NCBI RefSeq assembly: GCF_001941975.2
Contig: NZ_CP146991.1
Coordinates: 3,841,001-3,905,000 of the forward strand
Origin: Sporomusa sphaeroides DSM 2875
Lineage (GTDB): Bacteria; Bacillota; Negativicutes; Sporomusales; Sporomusaceae
Length of the DNA: 64,000 nucleotides
Direction of reading: 5' to 3'
Made by a program: the position numbers and the translations under genes. This document shows, in pieces, positions 26,783-36,213 of this stretch. Positions within the stretch are counted from its first letter, which is position 1. Each line of letters starts with the position of its first letter. The notes below the pieces were generated by a model. That model was not told the origin of the DNA. It was given only the letters and a program-made list of their open reading frames with translations, and did no database searches.

Positions 26783-27676
26783 TTATGATATACACGCAAT
26801 CGATGTAAGCACTTTCAAAAAAAGCGGTATGGCCGGGTTAGAATTTGTGTTTTTCCAAATAACAAGTGTATTGCGAAAAGCATCTTCATCTAATATATCA
26901 ACCACAGAGACTGTTTCAGGTATTGAAATTTTCGGATGCTTGGCTGTAAAGGAAACTCCCATTCCGGCTCCGACTTGCCAGAGTATACTTTCAAAATGAT
27001 TGGACTTAAAAGCAATTTGTGGCGTAAATCCATGCCTTTGGCATAACTGTATAAGCCAGTTCACGCCATCTTGCGGTTCCTCTTGCGAAAGCACCATAAA
27101 AGACTCTTTAGCTAAAACGGACGGTGTAATGGCGGATTCCGCCGCTAAAGGATGGTTGACAGGCAACACAAAGGCTAAAGGCAGCCGGTAAACCAGTTGT
27201 GAGCAAAACTGGCGATATTCTAATTGCTGCCCCAGTTTAGTGATAAAGCCGAAATCCAATTCATTGCGCATCAATAATTCTTCGATCGTTTTTAAGGGAT
27301 ATATTTGAATATCCAATTTAATTTGCGGATAGAGTGTATAGAATTTTTTTAAAACATCAGGCATAAATGGCAGTTGACTGGTAAAACAGCCAATTTTGAG
27401 GATTCCACGCATGCCGAGCTGTACCTGACGGGTATTATTCAAAATCTCATTCGCTTTTTGAATTAGGCTGTCACCTTCTTTAAGTAAATATTTGCCGGCT
27501 GCTGTCAATTCCAACGAGCGATAATGACGAATAAACAGTTTTACCCCGATCGTTTGCTCCAGTTCGGAAATCTGCTTGCTTAAGGACGATTGGGAAATAT
27601 AAAGCCGTTTTGCCGCTTCGGTGATGCTTAGACTTTTAGCTGCAGTGACAAATGCGGTTAAATGCCTAATATCCAT
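26783..27676 (-). CDS. LysR-family transcriptional regulator
   Basis: A 297-residue LysR protein: winged helix-turn-helix at the N-terminus (MDIRHLTAFVTAAKSLSITE, then AAKRLYISQSSLSKQISELE) and a periplasmic-binding-like effector domain. ATG 27676 is used because GGAG lies eight bases ahead; the 21 extra codons upstream lack a ribosome site. It is divergent from the methyltransferase I gene, with a LysR box between them, and probably activates both flanking operons in response to the methylated substrate. Confidence 0.9.
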   Translation of the reverse strand: MDIRHLTAFVTAAKSLSITEAAKRLYISQSSLSKQISELEQTIGVKLFIRHYRSLELTAAGKYLLKEGDSLIQKANEILNNTRQVQLGMRGILKIGCFTSQLPFMPDVLKKFYTLYPQIKLDIQIYPLKTIEELLMRNELDFGFITKLGQQLEYRQFCSQLVYRLPLAFVLPVNHPLAAESAITPSVLAKESFMVLSQEEPQDGVNWLIQLCQRHGFTPQIAFKSNHFESILWQVGAGMGVSFTAKHPKISIPETVSVVDILDEDAFRNTLVIWKNTNSNPAIPLFLKVLTSIACIS

Positions 27677-27750
27677 ATCACTATCTCCAATGCAATGTAT
27701 ATTTACTACAATCATATAACACTGGCATAACATTGGCAAATAAGTTACTG

Positions 27751-27765
27751 ATTCGAAATTGGAAT
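27751..27765 (+). promoter_or_regulatory. LysR box ahead of the methyltransferase operon
   Basis: ATTC-N7-GAAT is a 15-bp inverted repeat of the T-N11-A type. Its centre lies about 66 bases upstream of the predicted transcription start, the usual place of the LysR recognition site. Confidence 0.6.
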
Positions 27766-27787
27766 ATAGTTATTGAATTTTAAGAAT

Positions 27788-27817
27788 TTGACCAATTATT
27801 CATAATTGTCCTAGAAT
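27788..27817 (+). promoter_or_regulatory. Promoter of the methyltransferase I operon
   Basis: TTGACC (27788-27793), 18 bases, then TAGAAT (27812-27817). The -35 box is the end of the 35-base element shared with the divergent MFS-activator operon. Confidence 0.6.
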
Positions 27818-27882
27818 TTAATTGCGATCGCGGCTTCCTCGAAATTGTGAGGTTGATAATTTTGCAAAGGAGTAATGTTGAG

Positions 27883-29247
27883 ATGAACATAGACCTAAAT
27901 GAACTTTTTGAACAGCGGCTGGGCAGATATCAAGCCGCCCTTGCATTGGAACCGGTTGACCGGATTCCCATTGCTATCGGCAGTAATAACTTTGCTGAAT
28001 CGTATACTGCCAGCAATCCGGAAGTCATTTATGATCCCCAAAAATGGCTGCAGAGTGAACTGGATTTTATCCGTGATTTTCCCGAGTTTGACGTATTGCG
28101 AAATAACCGCTTCTGGGCGCCGCTTCATGATACTTTAGGCGCTAAAACCTACAAATTCCCTGGCCGCGATCTGGAATCGCATGTTGCCATTCAATTTTCC
28201 GAAGCGGAATATATGCTGGCAGATGAGTATGGTTTGTTAATTGCCAATCCGGGACAATTCATGCTGGAGAGGTTTTTTCCCAGGATCTTCAGCGAACTGG
28301 ACAAAGGTTCTGCCCGCTCCCATTTTGCCTTTCTTAAAGCCGGGATGGCCCAGAACATGTATGCCGAGATTATGCGCAACAGATCCATTCAATTACAAAA
28401 TCAATGCGGTATGCCTCAACCCATGACAGGAGCTTTCCTGGCTCCGTTTGATGCCCTTGGCGACGTTTTGCGCGGGTTAACCGGAATTCTGCGCGATATC
28501 CGCCGGCAGCCTGACAAGGTATTGGAGGCTTGCGACATATTGGCGCCGATTATGGCCCGGGTTGCCTTATCGACTGCTGACCCGCTGCGCCGGTACCCAA
28601 TATTTGTGCCTACCCATAAGCCGACATTTATGTCACCGAAACAATTTGATACTTTTTACTGGCCTTCTTTCAAGAAAACCATGGAAATGATTATTGCCGC
28701 CGGCTATAAAATCAGGCTGTATATGGAAGGCGATTGGGGCAAGCATTGGCATCATATGCTGGAGCTGCCAAAAGGCTCCGTACTTTGCGACATTGATGAC
28801 CAGGGCGATATTTTTAAGGCCAAAGAGGACTTCGGCCATCATATGTGTATTGCCGGCGGTATTCCCAGCCGGATGTTTATTCTTGGCACGCCTGAAGAAA
28901 TTGATGCCAGAGTCAAACTATTGTGTGAAAAGCTCGGCGGCGGCAGCGGCTATATGATGGGCGGCGGCTGTTATCTTCCGGGAAATGCAAAACCTGCAAA
29001 TGTACGGGCCATGGTTGATGCTGTCATGAAATATGGCTGGTATGACAAAAATATCAAACCCAAGCGGCAGCTGCCATTGCCTGTCAGCAGTGAAATACCG
29101 GGATTAGGCCAGCAGCCGGTGCTTACGCCCTGGGAGGTAAAAAAGGCTGAGCTGGGCGGCATTGCCGGGGATGAAGCTTTGATCCGGAAGCCCTGGGAAA
29201 CCATCGAGGGTATGGCCTTTAACTGGTTATGGAGCTGGGCATTTTAA
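27883..29247 (+). CDS. Uroporphyrinogen decarboxylase-fold methyltransferase I of a corrinoid demethylase system
   Basis: A 454-residue member of the URO-D/MtaA superfamily. A zinc-site pattern like that of MtaA and MtbA is visible late in the protein: H-x-C in HHMCIAGG and a cysteine in MMGGGCYLP. Such enzymes move a methyl group between a substrate and a corrinoid protein. With an activator, methyl-THF transferase and corrinoid gene nearby, it is best read as methyltransferase I acting on a methoxylated (possibly aromatic) compound; the substrate is an inference. ATG 27883 has AAAGGAG ten bases ahead. The corrinoid partner is 4.7 kb downstream, after an MFS, a porin and a chemoreceptor gene. 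Confidence 0.83.
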   Translation: MNIDLNELFEQRLGRYQAALALEPVDRIPIAIGSNNFAESYTASNPEVIYDPQKWLQSELDFIRDFPEFDVLRNNRFWAPLHDTLGAKTYKFPGRDLESHVAIQFSEAEYMLADEYGLLIANPGQFMLERFFPRIFSELDKGSARSHFAFLKAGMAQNMYAEIMRNRSIQLQNQCGMPQPMTGAFLAPFDALGDVLRGLTGILRDIRRQPDKVLEACDILAPIMARVALSTADPLRRYPIFVPTHKPTFMSPKQFDTFYWPSFKKTMEMIIAAGYKIRLYMEGDWGKHWHHMLELPKGSVLCDIDDQGDIFKAKEDFGHHMCIAGGIPSRMFILGTPEEIDARVKLLCEKLGGGSGYMMGGGCYLPGNAKPANVRAMVDAVMKYGWYDKNIKPKRQLPLPVSSEIPGLGQQPVLTPWEVKKAELGGIAGDEALIRKPWETIEGMAFNWLWSWAF

Positions 29248-29268
29248 CGCTGGCACAATTTCATAGTG

Positions 29269-29298
29269 GAGGAATGGATTATTATTCTTTCATTCCTC
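29269..29298 (+). other. Small hairpin after the methyltransferase I gene
   Basis: GAGGAATG pairs with CATTCCTC across 14 bases, just 3' of the gene. There is no T-tract, so partial termination or mRNA stability is as likely as termination. Confidence 0.4.
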
Positions 29299-29375
29299 TG
29301 CCATGATGCCTTAAACATGATAATGGAAATTCATTGTCAGGAATATCGGAATTTTCCAGAAAGCAAGGTGAATAT

Positions 29376-30581
29376 ATGAGTACGACCAATATGCAAGCTG
29401 AATCTTCGTCAGGCAAAAGTTTTCGCTGGATAATCCTGCTGCTGGCATTTGCGAGTTTTATGTTTACTTTTATGTCCCGTTTCAGTTGGCCGCCACTCAT
29501 TCCGGTAGTAGGACCAGTATTTCATTTCACCGCGGCACAGGCCGGCTCTTTTATGACCGCCTTCTATTTCGGCTATATCCTAACCCAAGTGCCGGCAGGC
29601 ATTCTGTCAGACCGCCTCGGGCCTCGCTGGATATTGGCGGGAGGGTTGATACTCCCCGGAGCTATGCTGTTCTTGATGCAATATATGGTCGACTATAATC
29701 AGGGATTCTGGTTACGGTTTGCAATGGGACTTGGCGCCGGTGCGGTTATGTCAGCGGCTTCCCGGGCGCTGACAGAGTGGTTTCCTGCCAACGAGCGGGC
29801 AGTAGCCTGGGGAGTGCTGATGGCCGCGCCATCGTTGGGGCTGCTATTGCCGAATTTTTTGGTGCCGATAATCAACCAGTCGATTGGCTGGCAAGGCGTC
29901 ATGCAGGTTTTTGGCATAGCAAGTATTGTGATCGGGATATTGGTTGCCTGTTTTGTCCGTACTGCTGATAACAGCGTCAAAAGCAGTGGTAATCCGTTTG
30001 GCGGCCTGAAGGTTGTATTTACCACTAAAAACCTGATGATCCTTGCCGCTATGGGATTTAGCCTGATGTGGGCGGAAATTGGCCTGGCTACCTGGGCGAA
30101 CGCCTATTTTAAACAATTAGGCTTTTCAGCCAAAGCCGGCGGCATGATCATGGTTGTATATGGCATCGGGGGCGTTTTAGCACCGCCGTCATCCGCCTTT
30201 TTGGTGAAAAAATTGGGCAACATGCGAAAACTGGTTTTTTGGTCATTTTTAATTCAAATTCCGCTCACGATTATTTTCGGGTACCTGCAATCCTATACAG
30301 TGCTGATGGTAATGGCTTTCCTGCTCGGCTATGTTTCCTATCTTGTCAACTCACCGTTAAATATCCTGGTAACCGATGTCGCCGGCAAAGCCTGGGCGGC
30401 AACAGCCATCGGCTCAACCAACTTTATTTACCAGTTTGCCGCTATGATTTCGCCGATGGTTATCGGCTGGACAATCGATGCTACCGGCAGCTTTTTCTCA
30501 ACCTGGTATATCATTGCAGCAGGTTCGTTGACAGGCTTAATTTTGGTTTCCATGCTCAAGATGGAGGAAAAAGCCATTTAG
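29376..30581 (+). CDS. MFS transporter (demethylase cluster, second copy)
   Basis: A 401-residue, twelve-helix MFS carrier, paralogous to the protein encoded at 25347-26528 on the other strand. ATG 29376 has AAGGTG seven bases ahead. It lies between the methyltransferase I gene and the porin gene, so inner- and outer-membrane passage for one substrate would be encoded next to each other. Confidence 0.88.
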   Translation: MSTTNMQAESSSGKSFRWIILLLAFASFMFTFMSRFSWPPLIPVVGPVFHFTAAQAGSFMTAFYFGYILTQVPAGILSDRLGPRWILAGGLILPGAMLFLMQYMVDYNQGFWLRFAMGLGAGAVMSAASRALTEWFPANERAVAWGVLMAAPSLGLLLPNFLVPIINQSIGWQGVMQVFGIASIVIGILVACFVRTADNSVKSSGNPFGGLKVVFTTKNLMILAAMGFSLMWAEIGLATWANAYFKQLGFSAKAGGMIMVVYGIGGVLAPPSSAFLVKKLGNMRKLVFWSFLIQIPLTIIFGYLQSYTVLMVMAFLLGYVSYLVNSPLNILVTDVAGKAWAATAIGSTNFIYQFAAMISPMVIGWTIDATGSFFSTWYIIAAGSLTGLILVSMLKMEEKAI

Positions 30582-30661
30582 TCTGCGGCTGTGCTGGCGT
30601 AAAGTAAGACAACCCCCTTGGTCATCACAATTTATTTAATTGATTTGAGGAGGAGTACAAC

Positions 30662-32089
30662 ATGAAGAAAACGGCTCAAAAGTGGCTGGCTATCTTACCA
30701 CTGGCATTACTGGGTATTACAATGGCGGGAACTCCCATCATACCTATGCCTGCTTATGCAGCCTCAGAAAAATCCTTTAGCGATGTACCGGCAGGCCATT
30801 GGGCTTACGCTGCCGTGGAAAAGCTTGCACAGGCCGGAATTGTCGATGGTTATGGGGACAACTCGTTCAAAGGGGATAAAACCATCAGCCGCTATGAATT
30901 TGCTTTTATTACAGCCAAGGCTATGGAGAAATTCGATACTGCCGGCGAAAGTAATCAAGAGTTGATTGATCAATTGTCCTCTGAATTCGCGGCTGAGTTA
31001 AACCGCCTTGGCGCCAGAGTCACCAAGGTGGAAACAAAGACAAATACCTGGGTTGGCGGCGAAACCCGTATGCGTATTGTGCAAAATGATTCTAACCGGG
31101 GAGGCAAAAAATTGGGTGGTGCAGACCACTTCGATTTTCGCCAGCGCTTTAAATTTTGGGGTAATGTGAATGACAATATTAGCTGGGCAGGACGTATTGC
31201 GACCAGCACCAGCAACAAATTTGGCGATGCCGAGTCTTCCACCGGTTCTGATGTCAATCTTGATTTAATGACCGTAAGCGCCAAAGACACCTTCGGTTTT
31301 GACAATATTCGTATCGGCCGGTCTGCCCTCGATTTTTATACCAATGGTATTTTTGGCAAAGCCGGCAATGTTGATGGCGTGTATCTTAACAAAAAGTGGG
31401 GAGATGTAAATTTCCGCGGCTGGACCGGGAATATAAAATCCTCTGCCACAAATGATGCTAATCAGCTGACCACAGGCGAAGTCGATTTCAAACTCGCTGA
31501 TAATCTTAATCTGAAAGCCGGTTATTATGCGGCAGATGTTGAAGGCACCAGCACTACGGCGGGGACCGGAACCCTCAACACCAATACGGGCAGGTTTGAT
31601 AGTTCCCAGGGCTGGACTGCGGGAATGAAATACAAGTTTGGAAAATATACGCTTTTAGGAGACTATGTAAGCACAACCCTGGACGGCGCGACCAATTTGC
31701 CCAAGCATCCAAAAGGCTGGGCTGTGCAGGTCAGCAACAGCCAGGGACCAGCCGCTCTATACCCTGCTGTAAATCTTGTTAATCCTGCCAAAGTCGGGAC
31801 AGATGCCTGGATGGTATCCTATCGCAATATTGACGCAGGTACTATTCCCAGCGGTGCAGGCGCATTCGACGTTACAGCCGTAGCCGACCCCACACAGCCA
31901 TATAGTGTCTTTACTCATGGAACTGATAATGAAAAAGTATTATTTTTAGCTTATCAAAATGTAATTGCCAAAAATGTTCTGGTATCACTTGAATATCAAG
32001 ATTTCAAAATTAAAAATAGAGGCTTGACCAATTTACCGTCCGACCGTTTAGACAAAACCTACATGATGAAACTTGAGTTCTTCTATTAA
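30662..32089 (+). CDS. SLH-domain outer-membrane porin
   Basis: A 475-residue exported protein. A signal peptide (hydrophobic core to about residue 33, AYA-A cleavage) leads into one S-layer homology domain (FSDVPAGHWAYAAVEKLAQA, then DGYGDNSF and ISRYEFA), a short coiled coil (about 98-122), and a long beta-rich part ending in an aromatic residue (LEFFY), the signature of outer-membrane barrels. In Negativicutes such proteins anchor the outer membrane to peptidoglycan and form its main pores. Here the gene lies inside a catabolic cluster, so this copy is probably a dedicated channel for the methylated substrate. GAGGAG precedes the ATG. Confidence 0.9.
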   Translation: MKKTAQKWLAILPLALLGITMAGTPIIPMPAYAASEKSFSDVPAGHWAYAAVEKLAQAGIVDGYGDNSFKGDKTISRYEFAFITAKAMEKFDTAGESNQELIDQLSSEFAAELNRLGARVTKVETKTNTWVGGETRMRIVQNDSNRGGKKLGGADHFDFRQRFKFWGNVNDNISWAGRIATSTSNKFGDAESSTGSDVNLDLMTVSAKDTFGFDNIRIGRSALDFYTNGIFGKAGNVDGVYLNKKWGDVNFRGWTGNIKSSATNDANQLTTGEVDFKLADNLNLKAGYYAADVEGTSTTAGTGTLNTNTGRFDSSQGWTAGMKYKFGKYTLLGDYVSTTLDGATNLPKHPKGWAVQVSNSQGPAALYPAVNLVNPAKVGTDAWMVSYRNIDAGTIPSGAGAFDVTAVADPTQPYSVFTHGTDNEKVLFLAYQNVIAKNVLVSLEYQDFKIKNRGLTNLPSDRLDKTYMMKLEFFY

Positions 32090-32197
32090 AAAGGATTATA
32101 GTTTGGCAGGCTTGTAGTAACAAATACACTTACAGGCAATTTCACATAGCCGCCGTAACAGTATATTTTTTACTATGTATTTGGAGGCAATTAACCT

Positions 32198-33019
32198 ATG
32201 AAAAAACTTGATGCAATTGTTCTTTCCGCCCATACCTATCTTCGCATGAATCTATATGACAGTCACGTTGTCATTACCGACAAAGATGCCGTTGTTTTAG
32301 CATTTATTCCGGCACAGACTTACCATATAGATATTAAAGTAGGAGATTTTATGGCCAAGGGTAAGACAACGGCGGCCTGCCTGACTAACCGCCAACGGCA
32401 AGAAGTGATACTCCCCCAGGAACTGTATGGCACTAGATTAAAATTAATTGTCGAACCAATCATCGAAGACGATGGCGAACTATCCGGTACTATCGGTATA
32501 GGAACATCACTCAACCTTCAGGATACATTACACGGCGCTTCCGCATCCATTTCCGCCACAGTCGAAGAAGTAAGTGCTACCGCACAAGAATTAACAGCCA
32601 GCGCTTGCCGTCTGTCAGATGATTTACAAAAAGTTAAAATAAGCAGCCAGTCTGTTATTGCCGAAATCCAAAAAACCAATGATATTCTTCATTTTGTCAA
32701 CGAAGTAGCAGAAAGTTCCAATTTGCTTGGTTTAAACGCTGCTATCGAAGCCGCCAGAGCTGGCAGACAAGGCCGGGGATTCGCTGTAGTTGCTGATGAA
32801 ATTCGTAAGCTGGCTGCCAATAGTGCTCAGTCGGCAAAGGACATTAGAGTAATTCTAAACGAAATTCAACGGGATACGTCAATGATTGTAGAAGCTATTT
32901 CAAGTATTGCCAATGCGGGCGAGCGGCAAGCGGTGTCAACGGAAGAAATTTCTGCTACCATGGAGCAGTTGACAGCAACAGCTGCCGAACTGGAGAAAAT
33001 AGCAACCTTTTCCCCTTAA
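32198..33019 (+). CDS. Soluble methyl-accepting chemotaxis-type protein
   Basis: A 273-residue protein without membrane segments. About 110 N-terminal residues form a small sensor-like region, and the rest is the MCP coiled-coil signalling domain with the conserved hairpin tip [15 protein letters not shown] and [14 protein letters not shown]. It would signal to CheA/CheW from the cytoplasm. It looks short because it lacks a transmembrane receptor part, yet both the start (GGAGGC ahead) and the stop are clean, so I do not read it as truncated. Its place in the demethylase cluster suggests that it senses the substrate or the energy state it produces. Confidence 0.85.
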   Translation: MKKLDAIVLSAHTYLRMNLYDSHVVITDKDAVVLAFIPAQTYHIDIKVGDFMAKGKTTAACLTNRQRQEVILPQELYGTRLKLIVEPIIEDDGELSGTIGIGTSLNLQDTLHGASASISATVEEVSATAQELTASACRLSDDLQKVKISSQSVIAEIQKTNDILHFVNEVAESSNLLGLNAAIEAARAGRQGRGFAVVADEIRKLAANSAQSAKDIRVILNEIQRDTSMIVEAISSIANAGERQAVSTEEISATMEQLTATAAELEKIATFSP

Positions 33020-33094
33020 CACAGATGAGTACTCAAAAAGAGAAATACAAGAAAAAAGTGTGCCGATAATACTTGATTGAAGGAGACAAGCTTA

Positions 33095-33898
33095 ATGTTA
33101 ATCATTGGAGAACTTATTAACACCAGCCGCAAAGCAATCCGGGAAGCAGTTGAAACCAGGAATGCGGCTTATATTCAGGAGGTCGCCGTCCAGCAGGAAG
33201 CTGCCGGCGCAAACTATCTTGATGTAAACTGCGGCACTATGGTTGGTCAGGAAATTGAATGTATGGAATGGCTGGTCAATACTATCCAGGCAGTTACCGA
33301 CCTGCCTCTCTGCATTGACAGTCCGGATGAAAATGCCCTGAGAGCCGGTCTAACCCTTGCTAAGACGGTAAACGGCAAACGGATGATTAATTCCACAACT
33401 GCCGAAGAAAAACGCTATAAGGCGGTTTTGCCGCTTGTAAAAGAATTTGACGCTAAAATTGTGGCTCTCTGTATTGAAGACGCCGGTATGCCGGAAACTG
33501 CCGCAGACCGCCTGCGCATCGCCAGCAAACTGATTGATGATATGGAGAAAGAAGGTATTCAGCAGGACGACATCTATATTGATCCTCTGATCAAACCATT
33601 AAGCACCAATGATAAATATGGTAAATCAGTATTGGATGCCATTTATGCCATTAAGAAAAAATACCCGGCAGTACATCTTACCTGTGGTTTAAGCAATATA
33701 TCCTACGGATTTCCTAACCGCGCTGTGCTTAACCGCCTTTTCGTAGTCCAAACCATGACAGTGGGAATGGACGGCTATATATTAAACCCAACAGACAAGG
33801 CCATGATGGGTGTGGTATATGCGGGGCAAGCGTTACTGGGCAATGACAAGTATTGTAAAAATTATCTTAAAGCTCACCGAAAAGGGCTTTACGAATAA
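33095..33898 (+). CDS. Methyltetrahydrofolate:corrinoid methyltransferase (AcsE/MtrH-like)
   Basis: A 267-residue TIM-barrel pterin-binding enzyme. It aligns by eye with AcsE along its whole length: LIIGELIN at the start, CIDSPD, RMINSTTAEE, IYIDPLI and GLSNISYGFPNR, so the acidic and asparagine residues that hold the pterin in AcsE are kept. It would be methyltransferase II, passing the methyl group from the corrinoid protein to tetrahydrofolate for the Wood-Ljungdahl pathway. ATG 33095 follows GAAGGAG. The corrinoid gene is 53 bases downstream. Confidence 0.9.
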   Translation: MLIIGELINTSRKAIREAVETRNAAYIQEVAVQQEAAGANYLDVNCGTMVGQEIECMEWLVNTIQAVTDLPLCIDSPDENALRAGLTLAKTVNGKRMINSTTAEEKRYKAVLPLVKEFDAKIVALCIEDAGMPETAADRLRIASKLIDDMEKEGIQQDDIYIDPLIKPLSTNDKYGKSVLDAIYAIKKKYPAVHLTCGLSNISYGFPNRAVLNRLFVVQTMTVGMDGYILNPTDKAMMGVVYAGQALLGNDKYCKNYLKAHRKGLYE

Positions 33899-33951
33899 CA
33901 CGCCAGACTGTTGCAGGCAATTTATATCAATAGAAATCGGAGGAATGCGTA

Positions 33952-34581
33952 ATGGAAAAAGTGGATTTAGTAAAAGCAGTAACTGAGTTAGAGGAAGATT
34001 TAGTAATTTCAGCAGTAAATGAGCAACTTGCAGCCGGTATATCGGCGGTTGAGATTCTCAAGCAATTACAGGAAGGCATGGAAGGCGTAGGTAAATTGTA
34101 TGAAGCCGGTGATTACTATTTATCAGAACTAATCATGTCTGCGGAAGTGTTCTCCAACGCAGCCGCACTTTTAGGCTCTGCCCTTGCTGCCGACGGGAAT
34201 AATAAAACGATCGGCACCGTCATCCTGGGTACCGTAAAAGACGATATCCACGATATTGGTAAAAATATTGTTTCTACGATTCTGAGCTGCAACGGTTTTA
34301 AGGTAGTGGATATCGGTGTTGATGCTCCGATTGAAACTTTTGTTGAAGCAATAAAAACCAATAAACCTGACGTAGTTGGCATGTTCTGCTTATTAACAAC
34401 TGCGTTTGATGTCATGAAAGAAACAGTGGCTGCGGTGAAAGCTACCGGTACTACTGCAACTGTTCTGGTAGGCGGCGGGCCGGTTGATCTTAATGTCGCC
34501 GAATGGTGCGGCGCTGACGGGTATTGCAAAAATGCCTACGATGCGGTGGAAATGTCTAAAAAGGCTTCCAATATTAATTAA
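33952..34581 (+). CDS. Corrinoid (cobalamin-binding) methyl carrier protein
   Basis: A 209-residue two-domain carrier: an N-terminal helical cap (about 1-85) and a C-terminal B12-binding Rossmann domain with the base-off motif DDIHDIGKN, in which H100 is the lower cobalt ligand. It shuttles the methyl group between methyltransferase I and the folate methyltransferase. GGAGGAATGCGT leads into the ATG. It is the last gene of the cluster; mobile DNA follows within about 100 bases. Confidence 0.93.
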   Translation: MEKVDLVKAVTELEEDLVISAVNEQLAAGISAVEILKQLQEGMEGVGKLYEAGDYYLSELIMSAEVFSNAAALLGSALAADGNNKTIGTVILGTVKDDIHDIGKNIVSTILSCNGFKVVDIGVDAPIETFVEAIKTNKPDVVGMFCLLTTAFDVMKETVAAVKATGTTATVLVGGGPVDLNVAEWCGADGYCKNAYDAVEMSKKASNIN

Positions 34582-34683
34582 AGCCTAAAAAGATTCTAGT
34601 TTGTCATCTATCTATAGTTTCTTATAAATTAGTTTCTCTGATCGAAATCGTGCATCCGTATTTAGGGACAAGGTACCTGTCCC
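34582..34683. other. Short spacer with IS1182-type end fragment, IS110 target flank
   Basis: No gene. At 34665-34683 lies GGGACAAGGTACCTGTCCC, which matches the right end of the IS1182-type element (GGGACAAGGAACCTGTC) at 15 of 16 positions. This fragment is the left flank of the IS110 insertion. Confidence 0.6.
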
Positions 34684-34685
34684 CT

Positions 34686-34944
34686 GTAAGATATAGTACA
34701 GAAGGATTATCCATTTAGGAGGAAAAAACTCCGAACAATCAGTTTTGTGTATAATGGGATGGAAGGATATGAATGTACCTGTCCCAGGGAAGATTTTTTC
34801 TATACCCATAACGTTGACAATTCATCCATTTCCAAAGCATTTACGTTTTAGCTGGTTGGGAGTCTATTCCCGCTTCACGTGCAAGGCTGTGATCTTTGAC
34901 AATGGAATGGATAATCCTTCGACACTATTCTTAGGAGGGGCTTT
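34686..34944 (+). ncRNA. Candidate IS110 bridge RNA in the left end
   Basis: IS110-group elements express a bridge RNA from the non-coding left end that guides target choice. Here 34775-34785 (GTACCTGTCCC) repeats the eleven bases of left target flank that precede the core CT (34673-34683), as expected of a left-target guide. A GGAG/CTCC hairpin (34718-34732) precedes it. I could not identify the right-target or donor guides with confidence, so the assignment is tentative. Confidence 0.45.
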
Positions 34945-36213
34945 ATGGTGATTAACCGGCCTGCTATTGGTATTGATGTTGCTAAAGACTTTTGTGTTTA
35001 TGCTGCGGTTTCGCCCAACGGTACGATCTTATTGAATCCATTTAAAGCCTTAAATACAAAACAGGGGCTTTTTTTCGCTTTAAGGGAAATAAAAAAAGTG
35101 GAAGACGCGTTTGGTAGTAAACCGGCAATTGTCCTAGAATCGACAGGTCACTTCTCTCAACGCATTGTCCACTTTTTTTTGAAACAGGAGCTTGATGTCT
35201 TCCTCATCAATCCCCTTATTTCCCATTCTATCAAAAATTCATCGGTAAGAAAAGTAAAGACTGACCAAGTTGACGCAGTTGATTTAGCTAAATTGTTCTT
35301 TACCCAAGGGTTGCGCAACACCTATATACCCAGCGAGGCATTAGCAAATTTGAAAATATTATCGAGGACTAGGTTTCAATTAGTAGAACAACGTGCTGGT
35401 ATTTTGAATCAACTTATTGCTGCCATTGAGCAAGTTGCCCCGTTGTTCCCCAAAGTCTTCGAGCCTTCCTCCTTGACAGCGCTCACTCTGCTCACTCAGT
35501 TTCCAGCTCCTGCGCAATGGGTAAAGACTTCTAACCATAAGGCGATCCTGCAAATGTTGGAATCCCTGCCGCGACGCGGCAAAGACTATGCTCAAAAAAA
35601 GTTTAACGCTTTATTGGATTGTGCTAAAGATGCTACATTCACGGGTATTGAGCTGTCAGCCAATTTTAGGGTTATACAAATTTACGCTGACAACCTACGG
35701 TTCATGGATACCCAAATTAAAGCCATTGATGATGAAATTAATCAATGGACAGAACAACTCCCTGAAATTGCCTTGCTTAAAAGCATACCAGGTATAGGTG
35801 GAACATTGGCACCCCTTATTGTGGGAGAAATAGGCGATATCATGCGATTTACCAATGCCAAACAGCTTGTAGCTTATTGTGGAATTGATCCAACTGTACG
35901 CCAGTCCGGGAATTTTGTTGGCACCAGAAACAAAGTGACAAAAAGAGGCTCGCCTTTCTTACGAAAAGCATTATACGTTGCCGCAATAACAGCCATTCGC
36001 AAAAATCCTAATGGATCGCTCGTAAATTCAGTCATCCACGAATATTACAAAAAGAAAATTGAGTCCAAACCTAAAAAGCAAGCATTAGGTGCGGTTATGA
36101 ATAAGCTACTACGAATTATTTTTTCTGTCCTAAAAAACAAACAGCCTTTTTGTTTAATTACTTCAGAGCAGCAAGTTGCCTTGTATCAATCTCTCAGAAA
36201 AAAGGCAGCTTAA
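34945..36213 (+). CDS. IS110-family transposase (RuvC-like DEDD plus Tnp C-terminal domain)
   Basis: A 422-residue recombinase. The N-terminal DEDD domain shows IGIDVAKDF, IVLESTGHFS and VKTDQVDAVDLAK; the C-terminal domain shows SIPGIGGTLAPLIVGEIGD, then YCGIDP and TKRGSPFLRKALY with the putative serine nucleophile. All are typical of complete IS110 enzymes, and the frame is intact. TAGGAGGGG lies just ahead of the ATG. Lower GC content than the flanking genes fits recent arrival. Confidence 0.95.
   Translation: MVINRPAIGIDVAKDFCVYAAVSPNGTILLNPFKALNTKQGLFFALREIKKVEDAFGSKPAIVLESTGHFSQRIVHFFLKQELDVFLINPLISHSIKNSSVRKVKTDQVDAVDLAKLFFTQGLRNTYIPSEALANLKILSRTRFQLVEQRAGILNQLIAAIEQVAPLFPKVFEPSSLTALTLLTQFPAPAQWVKTSNHKAILQMLESLPRRGKDYAQKKFNALLDCAKDATFTGIELSANFRVIQIYADNLRFMDTQIKAIDDEINQWTEQLPEIALLKSIPGIGGTLAPLIVGEIGDIMRFTNAKQLVAYCGIDPTVRQSGNFVGTRNKVTKRGSPFLRKALYVAAITAIRKNPNGSLVNSVIHEYYKKKIESKPKKQALGAVMNKLLRIIFSVLKNKQPFCLITSEQQVALYQSLRKKAA

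Noticed and set aside
32198-33019. Chemoreceptor gene as a truncated pseudogene
   Set aside because: It is short, but start, signalling tip and stop are intact and soluble MCPs of this size occur; no broken remainder lies on either side.
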